Counted from the stretch's first letter, positions 20,302-28,679 are shown. The stretch: DNA of 58,124 bases from Gilliamella sp. WF3-4 (GCF_001690275.1 NZ_LZGW01000005.1:1-58124), one strand, 5' to 3'. Made by a program: numbers and translations. Notes: generated by a model from the sequence alone, not told the origin.

Positions 20302-21648
20302 ATGCAACAATTAAGTAAAACTATGCGATTTCGGGATATGGTTATTCTGGGTTTGCTTTTTATTGGTCCAGCAGCACCAATAGGGTTATTTGGTGTTTTA
20401 GATGCAATCAGTGATGGTGCAGTTGTTTTAGTTTATATTGTAGCAACTTTGGTAATGGCATTTACCGCATTTTCTTACGCTAGAATGGCAAACGCTTTAC
20501 CTCATGCAGGAGCGGTTTATGCTTATTGTTCGATTGGTATTCATGCTAATGTGGGATTTTTAGTCGGTTGGTTGTTATTGCTTGATTATATGTTTATTCC
20601 TGCTGTTGCTTACTTATTTAGCGGTATTTCGTTCAACGCCTTAATGCCTGACGTACCGGTATGGGGATGGACTTGTTTGGCGGTTGTATTAACTACCACG
20701 TTGAATTTAATTGGCATCAAAAAATCGGCTAAAATTACATTAATTATCTTACTATTTGAAATTATTGTATTGTTTGCTGTGCTATTTGTTGGTATTTGGC
20801 TAATAGCAACTAGTGATATTAGTCGAGATTGGTTGAAACCTTTTTGGGGCGGTGATTTATTTAGCTGGGCTAATTTGTTTAATGCTGTATCTATTGCGGT
20901 ACTCTCTTATTTGGGATTTGATGCTATTGCGACTTTTTCTGAAGAAAACGGTGGCTCCCATAATTTAGTGAGTAAAGCCATTATGAGCTGTTTAATTTTA
21001 GCTGGCTGCCTATTTGTAATTCAAATTTATGTTGGTGCTTTACTTAATCCTTATAATCCAGAATATTTGCGTAGTCATCCTGAACTACAGGGTAAAGCTT
21101 ACTATAATATTGTTAATCAAGAAATTAACTTATATCTAGGATGGGCGCTAAGTTTGATGAAAGCCATTGGTGCATCATTTGCTGCAATGGTTGGGCAAGC
21201 TGCCGCAAGTCGTCTTTTATTCAGTATGGGGCGCGATAAGCGTTTACCTTCATTTTTTGCTAAAGTGGGTAAAAAAAGTGGCGTGCCGGCAATGGCTATT
21301 TTATGCTCTGCGCTATTTAATTTATGCTTAGTTGTTATTGCCGCCAATCATGATAAAGGATTAGCAACTCTAGTGTCATTTGTTGATATTGGTGCGTTAA
21401 CGGCATTTATTATGTTACATTTATCTGTAATCGGCTACTTTAAGTTCAAAAGACATTCAAAGGGTTGGCGTTCTTGGGTTTTAAATATCTTTATGCCTAT
21501 TATTGGTATTATAGTGTTATTACCTGTATTACTACATATTGATAATGATGCAAAAATTGTCGGTGTAATTTGGTTAGCAATTGGTATGATTATTCTCTAT
21601 TTAAACAAAGAGCAGGCCCAATTAGTTTGCTTAGAAAAACATGAATAA
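20302..21648 (+). CDS. APC-superfamily amino acid/polyamine permease
   Basis: This is an inner-membrane secondary transporter of 448 aa with about 12 helices. Helix 1 carries the substrate-binding motif IGPAAPIGLFGVL, and helix 6 carries LGFDAIATFSEE. The closest architecture I know is that of PuuP/PlaP-like and aromatic amino-acid permeases, but the substrate cannot be told by eye. I used ATG 20302, which has AGAGAGTGG immediately upstream; a GTG at 20296 would add two residues inside that ribosome-binding site. A LysE-type exporter gene follows 84 bp downstream and may be co-transcribed. Confidence 0.88.
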   Translation: MQQLSKTMRFRDMVILGLLFIGPAAPIGLFGVLDAISDGAVVLVYIVATLVMAFTAFSYARMANALPHAGAVYAYCSIGIHANVGFLVGWLLLLDYMFIPAVAYLFSGISFNALMPDVPVWGWTCLAVVLTTTLNLIGIKKSAKITLIILLFEIIVLFAVLFVGIWLIATSDISRDWLKPFWGGDLFSWANLFNAVSIAVLSYLGFDAIATFSEENGGSHNLVSKAIMSCLILAGCLFVIQIYVGALLNPYNPEYLRSHPELQGKAYYNIVNQEINLYLGWALSLMKAIGASFAAMVGQAAASRLLFSMGRDKRLPSFFAKVGKKSGVPAMAILCSALFNLCLVVIAANHDKGLATLVSFVDIGALTAFIMLHLSVIGYFKFKRHSKGWRSWVLNIFMPIIGIIVLLPVLLHIDNDAKIVGVIWLAIGMIILYLNKEQAQLVCLEKHE

Positions 21649-21732
21649 TAAGCTTAATACATTTATTGAAGATTTATTGCATCTTAATTAAAATGACAAT
21701 ATTTTCCTATTTTCCTCAGGCGTTATAATAAA

Positions 21733-22359
21733 ATGCTATCAGAAATATTACGTGGCGCGTTAATTTCAGCTAGCCTAATTATCGCTATTGGTGCACAAAA
21801 TTTATTTGTTCTCAAACAGGGAATATTAAAAAACCATATTTTCTATGTGTCGGCAATTTGTTTTATTTGTGATTTTGTATTAATGTCGATTGGTATTTTA
21901 GGGGTGGGCTCTTTCATTAGTCGTAATCCTTTAATCACAAATCTGCTAGCAATATTGGGGGCGTTTTTTTTAATTTGGTATGGTTTTAGTGCGTTTAAAA
22001 GTGCAATTAAAGGCACAAGTAATATGCAAATAGAATCTCAAGATGTGAATAATAGCCGTTTAATCAAGGTGGTAGTTGCAACGTTAGCGGTCACTTTGCT
22101 TAACCCACATGTATATTTAGATACGGTTGTGATTGTTGGGGGAATAGCTGGCACACTAAATAGTGAACAAAAACTGGCATTTTTGATTGGCGCTGTTTGT
22201 GTCTCTTTTGTATGGTTCTTTGGTATTGGTTATGGTGCAAGATTGTTAGCGCCATTATTTAAACAAAAAAAGATGTGGATAATCTTAGATTGCCTAGTTG
22301 GCACTGTCATGTTGTACATCGCTTACCGACTAGTTTTTTATGTCGTTTATAACAATTAA
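21733..22359 (+). CDS. argO: LysE/ArgO-family basic amino acid exporter
   Basis: This 208-aa inner-membrane exporter has about six helices. Key motifs are LIIAIGAQNLFVLKQGI (residues ~16-32) and VTLLNPHVYLDTVVI (~118-132), both diagnostic of the LysE/ArgO group that expels arginine and lysine. The paired presence with an APC permease upstream suggests balancing of basic amino-acid pools, which is inference. The gene symbol follows family similarity; LysE or YggA are equivalent names. Confidence 0.85.
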   Translation: MLSEILRGALISASLIIAIGAQNLFVLKQGILKNHIFYVSAICFICDFVLMSIGILGVGSFISRNPLITNLLAILGAFFLIWYGFSAFKSAIKGTSNMQIESQDVNNSRLIKVVVATLAVTLLNPHVYLDTVVIVGGIAGTLNSEQKLAFLIGAVCVSFVWFFGIGYGARLLAPLFKQKKMWIILDCLVGTVMLYIAYRLVFYVVYNN

Positions 22360-22373
22360 AGCTAGAACAGTAA

Positions 22374-22389
22374 ATAGGCTATAGCCTAT
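22374..22389. promoter_or_regulatory. 16-bp perfect palindrome after argO
   Basis: ATAGGCTATAGCCTAT is its own reverse complement and starts 15 bp after the argO stop. It may be part of a terminator or a binding site; there is no T-run. Confidence 0.3.
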
Positions 22390-22534
22390 ATGATTCAAAG
22401 AGCGTTCGGTCTATTAATAAACATCCTTACTTTGCTCATCAAACATCCATTTAAGATCTTTAAATAATAAAGGCTCTTTTGGGCATTTTTATCCCCCTTG
22501 AGAGTAATTATCAAATAACATTATGAAATAATAA

Positions 22535-22594
22535 TGTGACTATTATCACAATTACATGTATTTGTTAAATTATAAGATATCTTCTTTATATAAT
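22535..22594 (+). promoter_or_regulatory. Perfect CRP-type site with promoter boxes
   Basis: TGTGACTATTATCACA (22535-22550) matches the CRP consensus TGTGA-N6-TCACA exactly. Downstream are two possible -10 boxes: TATAAG at 22571-22576, which puts the CRP site near -41 (class II), and TATAAT at 22589-22594, which puts it near -58 (close to class I). No good -35 box is seen for either, as expected for an activator-dependent promoter. Transcription would enter the segment ending in the terminator at 22661-22698. Confidence 0.6.
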
Positions 22595-22698
22595 TAGTGT
22601 TAGCTTACATAGTATAAATTTGGATTGTTACTGTACAGCTAATTGTTTATACAGGCAAAACCTAAACATTTTGGTTAATAAAGTGTTTAGGTTTTTTT
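22583..22698 (+). ncRNA. Candidate CRP-controlled small RNA, about 100-115 nt
   Basis: The predicted start lies about 7 nt beyond either -10 box (22583 or about 22601). The unit ends in an intrinsic terminator, CCTAAACA (22661-22668) pairing with TGTTTAGG (22684-22691) followed by T7. No open reading frame with a ribosome-binding site lies inside. The size and the CRP site are reminiscent of Spot 42 and CyaR, but the sequence does not clearly match either. It could instead be a leader with attenuator for the GH3 gene at 22850. Only the promoter and terminator are seen directly; the RNA itself is inferred. Confidence 0.45.
22661..22698 (+). terminator. Intrinsic terminator upstream of the GH3 gene
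   Basis: An 8-bp perfect stem, CCTAAACA/TGTTTAGG, with a 15-nt loop, is followed by TTTTTTT. It is the only strong terminator in the 490-bp gap and lies 300 bp after the argO stop, so it more likely ends a transcript initiated within the gap. Confidence 0.75.
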
Positions 22699-22849
22699 AT
22701 ATAAGGGTTTTGTTTTATATAAAGGAAAGTTGAAGCGTATGGATTAGTTATAGCGTAGATATAAGATGGTTTATTACAGTTTATTCAATTCAGTTATTTT
22801 ATAAATTTACTATTAATAAATGCGTAATAGATCACTTAAGGAGAAAACA

Positions 22850-24808
22850 ATGAAAAGTAATATTTTAAAACTAACACTATTAATTAGTGCGGTTCTTACC
22901 ACAAGTCCATTATTTGCTATTGACCAAGTCAAAATTGAAAGCAATCAATTAAAAAAAATGACTGTGGATGGTCTTGAGTTTAAAGATATGGATAAAAATG
23001 GAAAATTAACTCCATATGAAGATTGGCGTTTATCGCCACAGCAACGAGCACAGGATTTGCTTTCAAGAATGTCATTAGAAGAGAAAGCAGGGATAATGAT
23101 GCATGGCAATGCGCCAAGTGTAAATAATGAAATAGGGCGTGGTGATAAATATGATTTTAAAAAGCTGACTGTTTTGATTCTGAAAGATAAAGTTAATAGC
23201 TTTATAACCAGATTAGAAGTTAATCCTAAAGATTTTGCAGAGCAGAATAATCAGTTACAAAAAATAGCTGAATCTTCTCGTTTATCCATTCCATTGACAA
23301 TAAGTGTTGATCCTAGAAATACGTTTTATTATGGTAATGAGTTAGGTATAAAAAGTGGTTTTAGTCAGTGGCCTGGAACATTAGGCATGGCGGCTATTGG
23401 TCGTGAAAAAGATATCAATGAATATGGCGATATTATTCGTCAAGAATACCGATCATTAGGTGTAACGCAAGCCTTGTCACCCATGGCCGATTTAGGTACA
23501 GAACCGCGTTGGGCTAGATTTGAGGGGACATTTGGTGAAAATCCTGAGTTAAGCAAAAAAATGGTTCGTGGTTATATATCTGGAATACAAAATGGTAGCA
23601 AAGGTCTAAATTCGCAAAGTGTCGCTGCTGTTGTGAAACACTGGGTGGGATATGGTGCTGCCGAAAATGGATTTGATAGTCATAGTGCTTATGGTAAATA
23701 TGCGCTTTTTACCCATAAAGATAGTTTAAAAGAACATATTATTCCATTTACAGGCGCTTTTGAGGTAAATGTTGCAGGTGTCATGCCAACTTATTCTATA
23801 TTAAAAAATGCTCAGTTAGGTGATCATAAGTTTGACGCTGTTGGCGGTGGGTTTAATTCATTTTTATTGCAAGATCTATTACGTAATACCTATCAGTTTA
23901 AAGGTGTTGTTATAAGTGATTGGAGTATTACTAATGATTGTAATGATATTTGTGTCAATGGAACAGCTCCGGGGGGTAAACCTAAAGTTGAAGGCATGCC
24001 ATGGGGAGTTGAGGATCTTACTAAAGAGCAACGCTTTATTAAAGCTTTTCATGCTGGCATTCAACAGTTTGGCGGGGTTAGCGATAGTTCAATTATTGTA
24101 ACTGCTGTTAAGAATAAAAAAATTGCCGAAAAAGATATCGATAAAGCCGTTTTAGCGATTTTGATTCAAAAATTTTCTCTAGGTCAATTTGAAACACCAT
24201 ATGTAGATCCAAACAAAACAAGTATTGTTGGCAACAAAGATTTTCAAAAGATGGCGAGTCAGGCCCAATATAATTCTTTGGTATTACTTGAAAACGCACA
24301 AAAAACATTACCACTAAACGCCAATAACAAAATCTATTTATATGGCTTTTTACCAAATGTTAAAAATCTGTTAAAGAATAAAGTGAATATTGTTGATAAA
24401 TTAGAGCAAGCTGATGTGGTTGTTGCCCGAATAAATGCACCTTATGAGCAAAATCATAAAGGTTACTTTTTTGGCTTAGAGCATCATGAGGGATCTTTAG
24501 CATTTCCTCCTAAGGATAGAGATATTGAATTTATTGCGCAAGCAAGTAAAACGCATCCTGTTGTTGTTACTGTTTATTTAGATAGACCAGCAATTGTCAC
24601 CCCATTAAAACAATACGCTAGTGCTGTTATTGCTAATTTTGGGGTAAATGATGAAGTGTTGTTTGATAGATTATTTGATGACAAACCTTACGTAGCTAAA
24701 ATACCATTTTCACTACCAGACTCGATGGATAGCGTACAGCAACAATCTTCAGATCTGCCTAATGATATGAAAGCACTCTATCCGCTTGGTTATGGTTTAA
24801 CGCAGTAA
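22850..24808 (+). CDS. Periplasmic glycoside hydrolase family 3 (BglX-like)
   Basis: The 652-aa secreted enzyme should remove beta-linked sugar residues from the non-reducing ends of oligosaccharides. The start at 22850 is chosen because AAGGAG lies 8 nt upstream and the protein then begins with a clean Sec signal peptide ending in SPLFA. An ATG at 22820 lacks a ribosome-binding site. After the signal comes an EF-hand-like loop DMDKNGKLTPYEDW, then the GH3 TIM-barrel (LSRMSLEEKAGIMMHG), the presumed nucleophile Asp in GVVISDWSITND, and the C-terminal alpha/beta domain. Length is below BglX (765 aa), with no fibronectin-like domain. Substrate is unknown. Confidence 0.88.
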   Translation: MKSNILKLTLLISAVLTTSPLFAIDQVKIESNQLKKMTVDGLEFKDMDKNGKLTPYEDWRLSPQQRAQDLLSRMSLEEKAGIMMHGNAPSVNNEIGRGDKYDFKKLTVLILKDKVNSFITRLEVNPKDFAEQNNQLQKIAESSRLSIPLTISVDPRNTFYYGNELGIKSGFSQWPGTLGMAAIGREKDINEYGDIIRQEYRSLGVTQALSPMADLGTEPRWARFEGTFGENPELSKKMVRGYISGIQNGSKGLNSQSVAAVVKHWVGYGAAENGFDSHSAYGKYALFTHKDSLKEHIIPFTGAFEVNVAGVMPTYSILKNAQLGDHKFDAVGGGFNSFLLQDLLRNTYQFKGVVISDWSITNDCNDICVNGTAPGGKPKVEGMPWGVEDLTKEQRFIKAFHAGIQQFGGVSDSSIIVTAVKNKKIAEKDIDKAVLAILIQKFSLGQFETPYVDPNKTSIVGNKDFQKMASQAQYNSLVLLENAQKTLPLNANNKIYLYGFLPNVKNLLKNKVNIVDKLEQADVVVARINAPYEQNHKGYFFGLEHHEGSLAFPPKDRDIEFIAQASKTHPVVVTVYLDRPAIVTPLKQYASAVIANFGVNDEVLFDRLFDDKPYVAKIPFSLPDSMDSVQQQSSDLPNDMKALYPLGYGLTQ

Positions 24809-25170
24809 GGGATAACGCATTGGCTTTATAAATTATTTTTGTAAATTATTTTGTGTGTTTGCCTGTTTTTAACGCATTCTAATGCACAAAGAAAGCCAAT
24901 AAACATGGATGAAAAAAGATTAATAGGCTTGATAATAGAATTAGCGAAGATATTAAAACTAAAATATTAAAAATTAAGACGATTTGGGTAATTTTGAATA
25001 AATTAAATCATCAAAATTACCCTCAATGCAGAAATAGGGTAATTAATAATGTTGCCGATACAAAGTTATTTTCCCATCCACAAATCATTTATATCATTGC
25101 TTGTTTAAATAAAAAGTTATTTATTAGCAATACAATAAGGTCTGAAAAATTCGTTTGGGAATAATCATAA
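24809..25170. other. Gene-free spacer with a 12-bp inverted repeat
   Basis: No coding frame is supported. GGGTAATTTTGA (24985-24996) and TCAAAATTACCC (25010-25021) form a perfect 12-bp stem with a 13-nt loop. A third partial copy, AGGGTAATTA, follows at 25035. It lies between two convergent genes and probably acts as a terminator or 3'-end stabiliser, although there is no T-run. Confidence 0.5.
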
Positions 25171-26130
25171 TCAAAGAATATTTTTTACATATTTACAAGC
25201 ATCTTTATGGTTATTTTTACAAGCTTGCTGAAAATAATATTTTGCTTTGTAAATATCTTGTGCAACTCCTTGGCCATTTTGATACATGATACCTAAATAG
25301 TATTGAGCTTCCGCATAATTTTGTTGCGCGGAAAGCTGAAACCACGCTAATGCTTTACTGTAATCTTTTGCAAACCATGACCCTTGATAATATAACCAGC
25401 CTAAGCTACATTGCGCATCTGGATTGCCAGATTCCGCAGCTTCAGTATCTAACTCAACGCCTTTGGCAAAATCTTTTTTTAACCCACCCAATCCATTGTA
25501 ATACATATTAGCTAAATTATGTTTTGCCATCATATTGCCTTTTTGGGCAGCTTGCTCATAAAGTTTTCTGGCTGTCGTGTAGCTTTTTTTTACAGCAGTT
25601 CCGTTATAATAGAAAACGCCTAGATTATTGAGTGCCTCTTTATTACCTTGTTTTGCTGCTTTTTCATACCACTCTTTGGCTTTAAAATAATTTTGACTGA
25701 TACTGTTATCATTTAAATTTTGTTCAATTCCTTTACGATAATGTTTTTTTTCTGCAAATTCGTAAAGTGTCCCCATATTATATTGGCCTAGAGCATTACC
25801 ACTCAATGCTGCTTTTTCATATAACTCTTTTCCTTTTAGTAAATTTTGCTCTACACCTTGACCTGTAGCATACATATAGCCTAAAGCTACTTGGGCGTCA
25901 GAGTGATTTTGATTAACTGCTTTTTGATACCATTCAATAGCTTTTGCATAATCTTGTTTAACACCTAGGCCATAGTTATACATATAACCTAAATTGTATT
26001 GTGCTTCAGCGTTATTTTGTTCAGTCGCTTTTTTATATTCAACATTAAAATTGTATTTTGTATTGAGTTGTGCGAAAACTGAAATGTTTACAGATATTAA
26101 TAAGCAAATTATCAATGTTAATTTTTTCAT
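25171..26130 (-). CDS. Secreted Sel1-repeat protein, 319 aa
   Basis: A Sec signal peptide (MKKLTLIICLLISVNISVFA) is followed by about seven Sel1-like repeats of roughly 36 residues, each of the form A-x-Y-N-L-G-x-M-Y-x-x-G-x-G-V-x-x-D-x-x-K-A-x-x-W-Y-x-K-A. Examples are AQYNLGYMYNYGLGVKQDYA and AQYYLGIMYQNGQGVAQD. Such solenoids mediate protein contacts; no catalytic domain is present. A shorter paralogue lies at 27387-27995 on the same strand, with two copies of an EexN-like lipoprotein gene in between. The partner is unknown. Confidence 0.85.
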   Translation of the reverse strand: MKKLTLIICLLISVNISVFAQLNTKYNFNVEYKKATEQNNAEAQYNLGYMYNYGLGVKQDYAKAIEWYQKAVNQNHSDAQVALGYMYATGQGVEQNLLKGKELYEKAALSGNALGQYNMGTLYEFAEKKHYRKGIEQNLNDNSISQNYFKAKEWYEKAAKQGNKEALNNLGVFYYNGTAVKKSYTTARKLYEQAAQKGNMMAKHNLANMYYNGLGGLKKDFAKGVELDTEAAESGNPDAQCSLGWLYYQGSWFAKDYSKALAWFQLSAQQNYAEAQYYLGIMYQNGQGVAQDIYKAKYYFQQACKNNHKDACKYVKNIL

Positions 26131-26379
26131 TTATCTGCCTGTGTTAATTGGGGAAGATTGTTTTTATTAAAGGATCTTTTTTATTTATTTGCAAGCTTAT
26201 TTATGATTATTTAATAAGCATAAATATCTTTTTTATCTTTATCTGATTACATGTCGATTTATTTTAATGTGCAGACATGTTCATTTATTATTGCTGTCTA
26301 GTTTTCAAGTTTACGTGATGGAACGTGAAGATAAAGAATTACAGTATACCGTATAGAAACAAGCACCAAAAAGCATCAT

Positions 26380-26530
26380 AATATTTTTATTCGGATGTAA
26401 TGAGAAGATCTATATTGTAGAAGATTTCAAAAATAACAAAGAACTATTAGATAAATACCTTAAAAAATGTGAGCATGGTTAACTTGATGGTGATAGTTTA
26501 AATTGTCAAAACTTTTTCAAAGCTATTTGA
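26380..26530 (+). pseudogene. Decayed copy of the EexN-like lipoprotein gene
   Basis: The + strand here matches the intact gene at 26807 closely: FLFGCNEKIYIVEDFKNNKE, then LLDKYLKKCEHG, a TAA in place of the Glu codon, LDGDSLNCQNFFKAI and a stop. The start of the signal peptide and the start codon are missing or degraded. So the gene was duplicated and this copy has died. A hairpin follows it at 26623-26657, as one follows the live copy. Confidence 0.8.
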
Positions 26531-26622
26531 AGTTTAAACTCATCAAAACACAATCCTCACGCACGGGATTAATTTAACTAAGAAACTACATTGTGGCTTT
26601 TAATATTCTTTGTGATGACGCT

Positions 26623-26657
26623 TTTATAATAAATTGATTTTTCTTATTTATTATAAA
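26623..26657. terminator. Hairpin after the dead lipoprotein copy
   Basis: TTTATAATAAAT (26623-26634) and ATTTATTATAAA (26646-26657) are perfect 12-bp complements around an 11-nt loop. All-AT stem; position is equivalent to the hairpin following the intact copy. Confidence 0.4.
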
Positions 26658-26806
26658 CATTTCACCATTTTGAATAGTCATCTTATTTCTTGGCAAAGTT
26701 GACTTTGAAAACAGTTTCTGATTTATTTAGGTTAGCTGTAAATGATTTTTTAATAAAACACAATAAAACTTTATCTAATATTAACCAACGATTGTAAGGA
26801 ATTTAT

Positions 26807-27022
26807 ATGAAAAAAATACTAATATTGATTACTGCCATGTTCTTATTCGGATGTAATGAGAAAACCTATACAGTTGACGATTTCAAAAATAATAAAGAAC
26901 TACTAGATGAATACCGTAAAAAATGTGAGAACGGTGAAATAGATGGGGATAATTTAAATTGTCAAAACTCTCACAAAGCAATTGTTTCCAAAAATAGAGT
27001 TGGTAATGCAAGTTGGAACTAA
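26807..27022 (+). CDS. EexN-family small lipoprotein, 71 aa
   Basis: The N-terminus MKKILILITAMFLFGC is a lipoprotein signal with lipid-anchored Cys16. The mature part has the arrangement typical of EexN-like lipoproteins: TVDDFKNNKELLDEY, a Cys in KKCENGE, and DNLNCQNSHKAIV with a second Cys. EexN is known from entry exclusion on conjugative plasmids, but many chromosomal relatives have no proven role. AAGGAA about 7 nt upstream supports the start. A decayed copy precedes it, and Sel1-repeat genes flank the pair. Confidence 0.75.
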   Translation: MKKILILITAMFLFGCNEKTYTVDDFKNNKELLDEYRKKCENGEIDGDNLNCQNSHKAIVSKNRVGNASWN

Positions 27023-27056
27023 TATAGTGATCCACTAATTTTAAAATTCTATCTGT

Positions 27057-27096
27057 GATAAGTTTATAAACTTAATTTTCTTATTATAAACTTATC
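27057..27096. terminator. Hairpin after the EexN-like gene
   Basis: GATAAGTTTATAA (27057-27069) and TTATAAACTTATC (27084-27096) are perfect 13-bp complements with a 14-nt loop, 35 nt after the stop. There is no strong T-run. Confidence 0.45.
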
Positions 27097-27151
27097 ATCT
27101 TGCATTATAATCTTATCTCCTTTTTCTGCTTTATTGCCATTTAAAAATCGA

Positions 27152-27310
27152 TTAATCTGTTTCGATAAAATTATTTTTTTCGGTACTGTTGTCATCAATT
27201 AAATTGGTAAATTCTGGCTGCTTACCATTTATTGGAAATTGATAATTAGCGCGCCAATAATCTGATTCTTTCTCAATATCGCTTTGGTTATCTGTTGCGC
27301 TGGAAAACAT
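27152..27310 (-). CDS. Short acidic 52-aa frame, probable gene remnant
   Basis: On the minus strand the frame begins MFSSATDNQSDIEKESDYW and ends NNFIETD before a TAA at 27152-27154. Codons upstream of the ATG stay open for about 16 more residues (reading IDLILTYKLEEVNA), with no ribosome-binding site, suggesting the C-terminal end of a larger lost protein. It lies just downstream of the 202-aa Sel1 gene on the same strand. The family is not recognised. Confidence 0.3.
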   Translation of the reverse strand: MFSSATDNQSDIEKESDYWRANYQFPINGKQPEFTNLIDDNSTEKNNFIETD

Positions 27311-27386
27311 TGCATTAACTTCTTCTAACTTATAAGTTAATATTAAATCAATACGTTGCTATTATTTGATTTGAGTACATTTGGCT

Positions 27387-27995
27387 TTAGTCACAACCGC
27401 AATCATTATCACTAGCTTGTTTTTTCTTAGCTTGCTGTTTGGCTACAATGGCATTGACCTTTTTTGTTACAACAATTAAATGATCTTTTGCATCAGAATA
27501 ATTTTGTTCTGCAGCCTTAGCAAACCATTGTTTTGCTTTAAAATAGTTCTTTTTTACACCTGTGCCTTGGTAGTAGAGCATGGCTAATGTATATTGGGCA
27601 ATTGCATCCCCTTTTTTAGCAGCTTTTGTATCCCACTCAATTCCTTTTGAATAGTTTTGTTTTGTGCCTTGTCCGTTAAAGTACAATAAAGCTAAGCTAT
27701 GTTGAGCGGCAATATTGCCTTGATTGGCTGCTTTTTCAAACCACTCTTTTGCTTTAATATAGTCAGGCTGTGTTTCTGATTGCTGTTCGAATCCATTTTC
27801 GATCCCTTTAAATTGGCGTTTTTTAGCGTATGAACCATCGGCATACATAAGACCTACGTGGTACTGCGCTTCAGCATCATTTTGTTCTGTTGCTTTTTGA
27901 TACTCTTGATTAAAATCAAACATAGTTTGTTGATCGGCATTTGCCGCAATACTAAAACATAAAACTAGTGATAACGTAGCAAAAAACTTTAGCAT
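27387..27995 (-). CDS. Secreted Sel1-repeat protein, 202 aa
   Basis: A signal peptide (MLKFFATLSLVLCFSIAANA) precedes about four Sel1-like repeats (AQYHVGLMYADGSYAKK, AQHSLALLYFNGQGTKQNY, AQYTLAMLYYQGTGVKKNY). A Lys-rich tail ends in DCGCD. The two Cys in the tail are absent from the 319-aa paralogue, and the N-terminal NQEYQKATEQNDAEAQY is nearly shared with it, indicating duplication within the locus. GAAGGAAG upstream of the ATG supports the start. Role unknown; it may act in the periplasm. Confidence 0.85.
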   Translation of the reverse strand: MLKFFATLSLVLCFSIAANADQQTMFDFNQEYQKATEQNDAEAQYHVGLMYADGSYAKKRQFKGIENGFEQQSETQPDYIKAKEWFEKAANQGNIAAQHSLALLYFNGQGTKQNYSKGIEWDTKAAKKGDAIAQYTLAMLYYQGTGVKKNYFKAKQWFAKAAEQNYSDAKDHLIVVTKKVNAIVAKQQAKKKQASDNDCGCD

Positions 27996-28362
27996 ACAAC
28001 TTCCTTCAAAAATAAATACCGAGTATTTTATCGTATTTATTTGTTTAGTATAGCTTAATTAGTTTGTTTCAACCTTAATCGCGATTGTAAAAGAAGTATA
28101 ATATTGTTATTTATTCAATAATACACTGTAATTAGCCATGACTTTTTAGCTTAGGGAATGAGTATTGATTAGACTTTAAAGCGAAAATAGTAAATTGTGA
28201 TCTTAACTATTCAGCGCGTTATGAGTTTTATTCGTTTAAGGCAGCACTATCAATTATAACAGTTTATTTTAAATAAATTTGCTAGATACTAGTTAGCATT
28301 TCTATTACTTTTCTTACTTGATATTAGGTAATGTCTATCTGCTGAGTGTCAATATGATGAAA
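27996..28362. other. Gene-free spacer before the tRNA operon end
   Basis: About 370 bp of AT-rich sequence that holds the promoter of the 202-aa Sel1 gene and the 3' end of the tRNA transcript. I see no open frame, RNA gene or strong inverted repeat in it. Confidence 0.4.
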
Positions 28363-28438
28363 TGGTGGGTCGTGAGCGATTCGAACGCTCGACCAACGGA
28401 TTAAAAGTCCGCTGCTCTACCGACTGAGCTAACGACCC
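28363..28438 (-). tRNA. tRNA-Lys (anticodon TTT)
   Basis: On the minus strand the gene starts GGGTCGTTAGCTCAGTCGG, folds into a standard cloverleaf with anticodon loop CTTTTAA (TTT, Lys), T-loop TTCGAAT and an encoded CCA end, 76 nt in all. It is the last gene of the Val-Val-Lys operon. Confidence 0.97.
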
Positions 28439-28447
28439 ATCTAAAGA

Positions 28448-28523
28448 TGGTGGGTGATACCGGGTTCGAACCAGTGACCCCCTCCTTGTAAGGGAGGTGC
28501 TCTCCCAACTGAGCTAATCACCC
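28448..28523 (-). tRNA. tRNA-Val (anticodon TAC), second copy in operon
   Basis: On the minus strand it starts GGGTGATTAGCTCAGTTGGG with anticodon loop CTTACAA (TAC, Val) and an encoded CCA; 76 nt. It looks identical to the copy at 28559-28634. Confidence 0.97.
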
Positions 28524-28558
28524 CAAGTGTTTCATTACAGAAACGTCACGGTAAAGAT

Positions 28559-28634
28559 TGGTGGGTGATACCGGGTTCGAACCAGTGACCCCCTCCTTGT
28601 AAGGGAGGTGCTCTCCCAACTGAGCTAATCACCC
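28559..28634 (-). tRNA. tRNA-Val (anticodon TAC), first copy in operon
   Basis: Same gene sequence as the copy at 28448. It is the promoter-proximal member; the spacer to the next copy is 35 nt. Confidence 0.97.
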
Positions 28635-28651
28635 TTACCGTGTGGATGTGC

Positions 28652-28679
28652 ATTATAAGGCACGCCTTATTTCAGTCAA
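28652..28679 (-). promoter_or_regulatory. Promoter of the tRNA-Val-Val-Lys operon
   Basis: On the minus strand TTGACT (28674-28679) and TATAAT (28652-28657) are separated by 16 bp, a near-consensus sigma-70 promoter, with the first tRNA beginning about 18 nt after the -10 box. Confidence 0.8.

Noticed and set aside
25171-25980. Regularly spaced repeats resembling a CRISPR array
   Set aside because: The periodicity is in codons of the Sel1 repeats, about 108-120 bp, with no identical short repeats or unique spacers.
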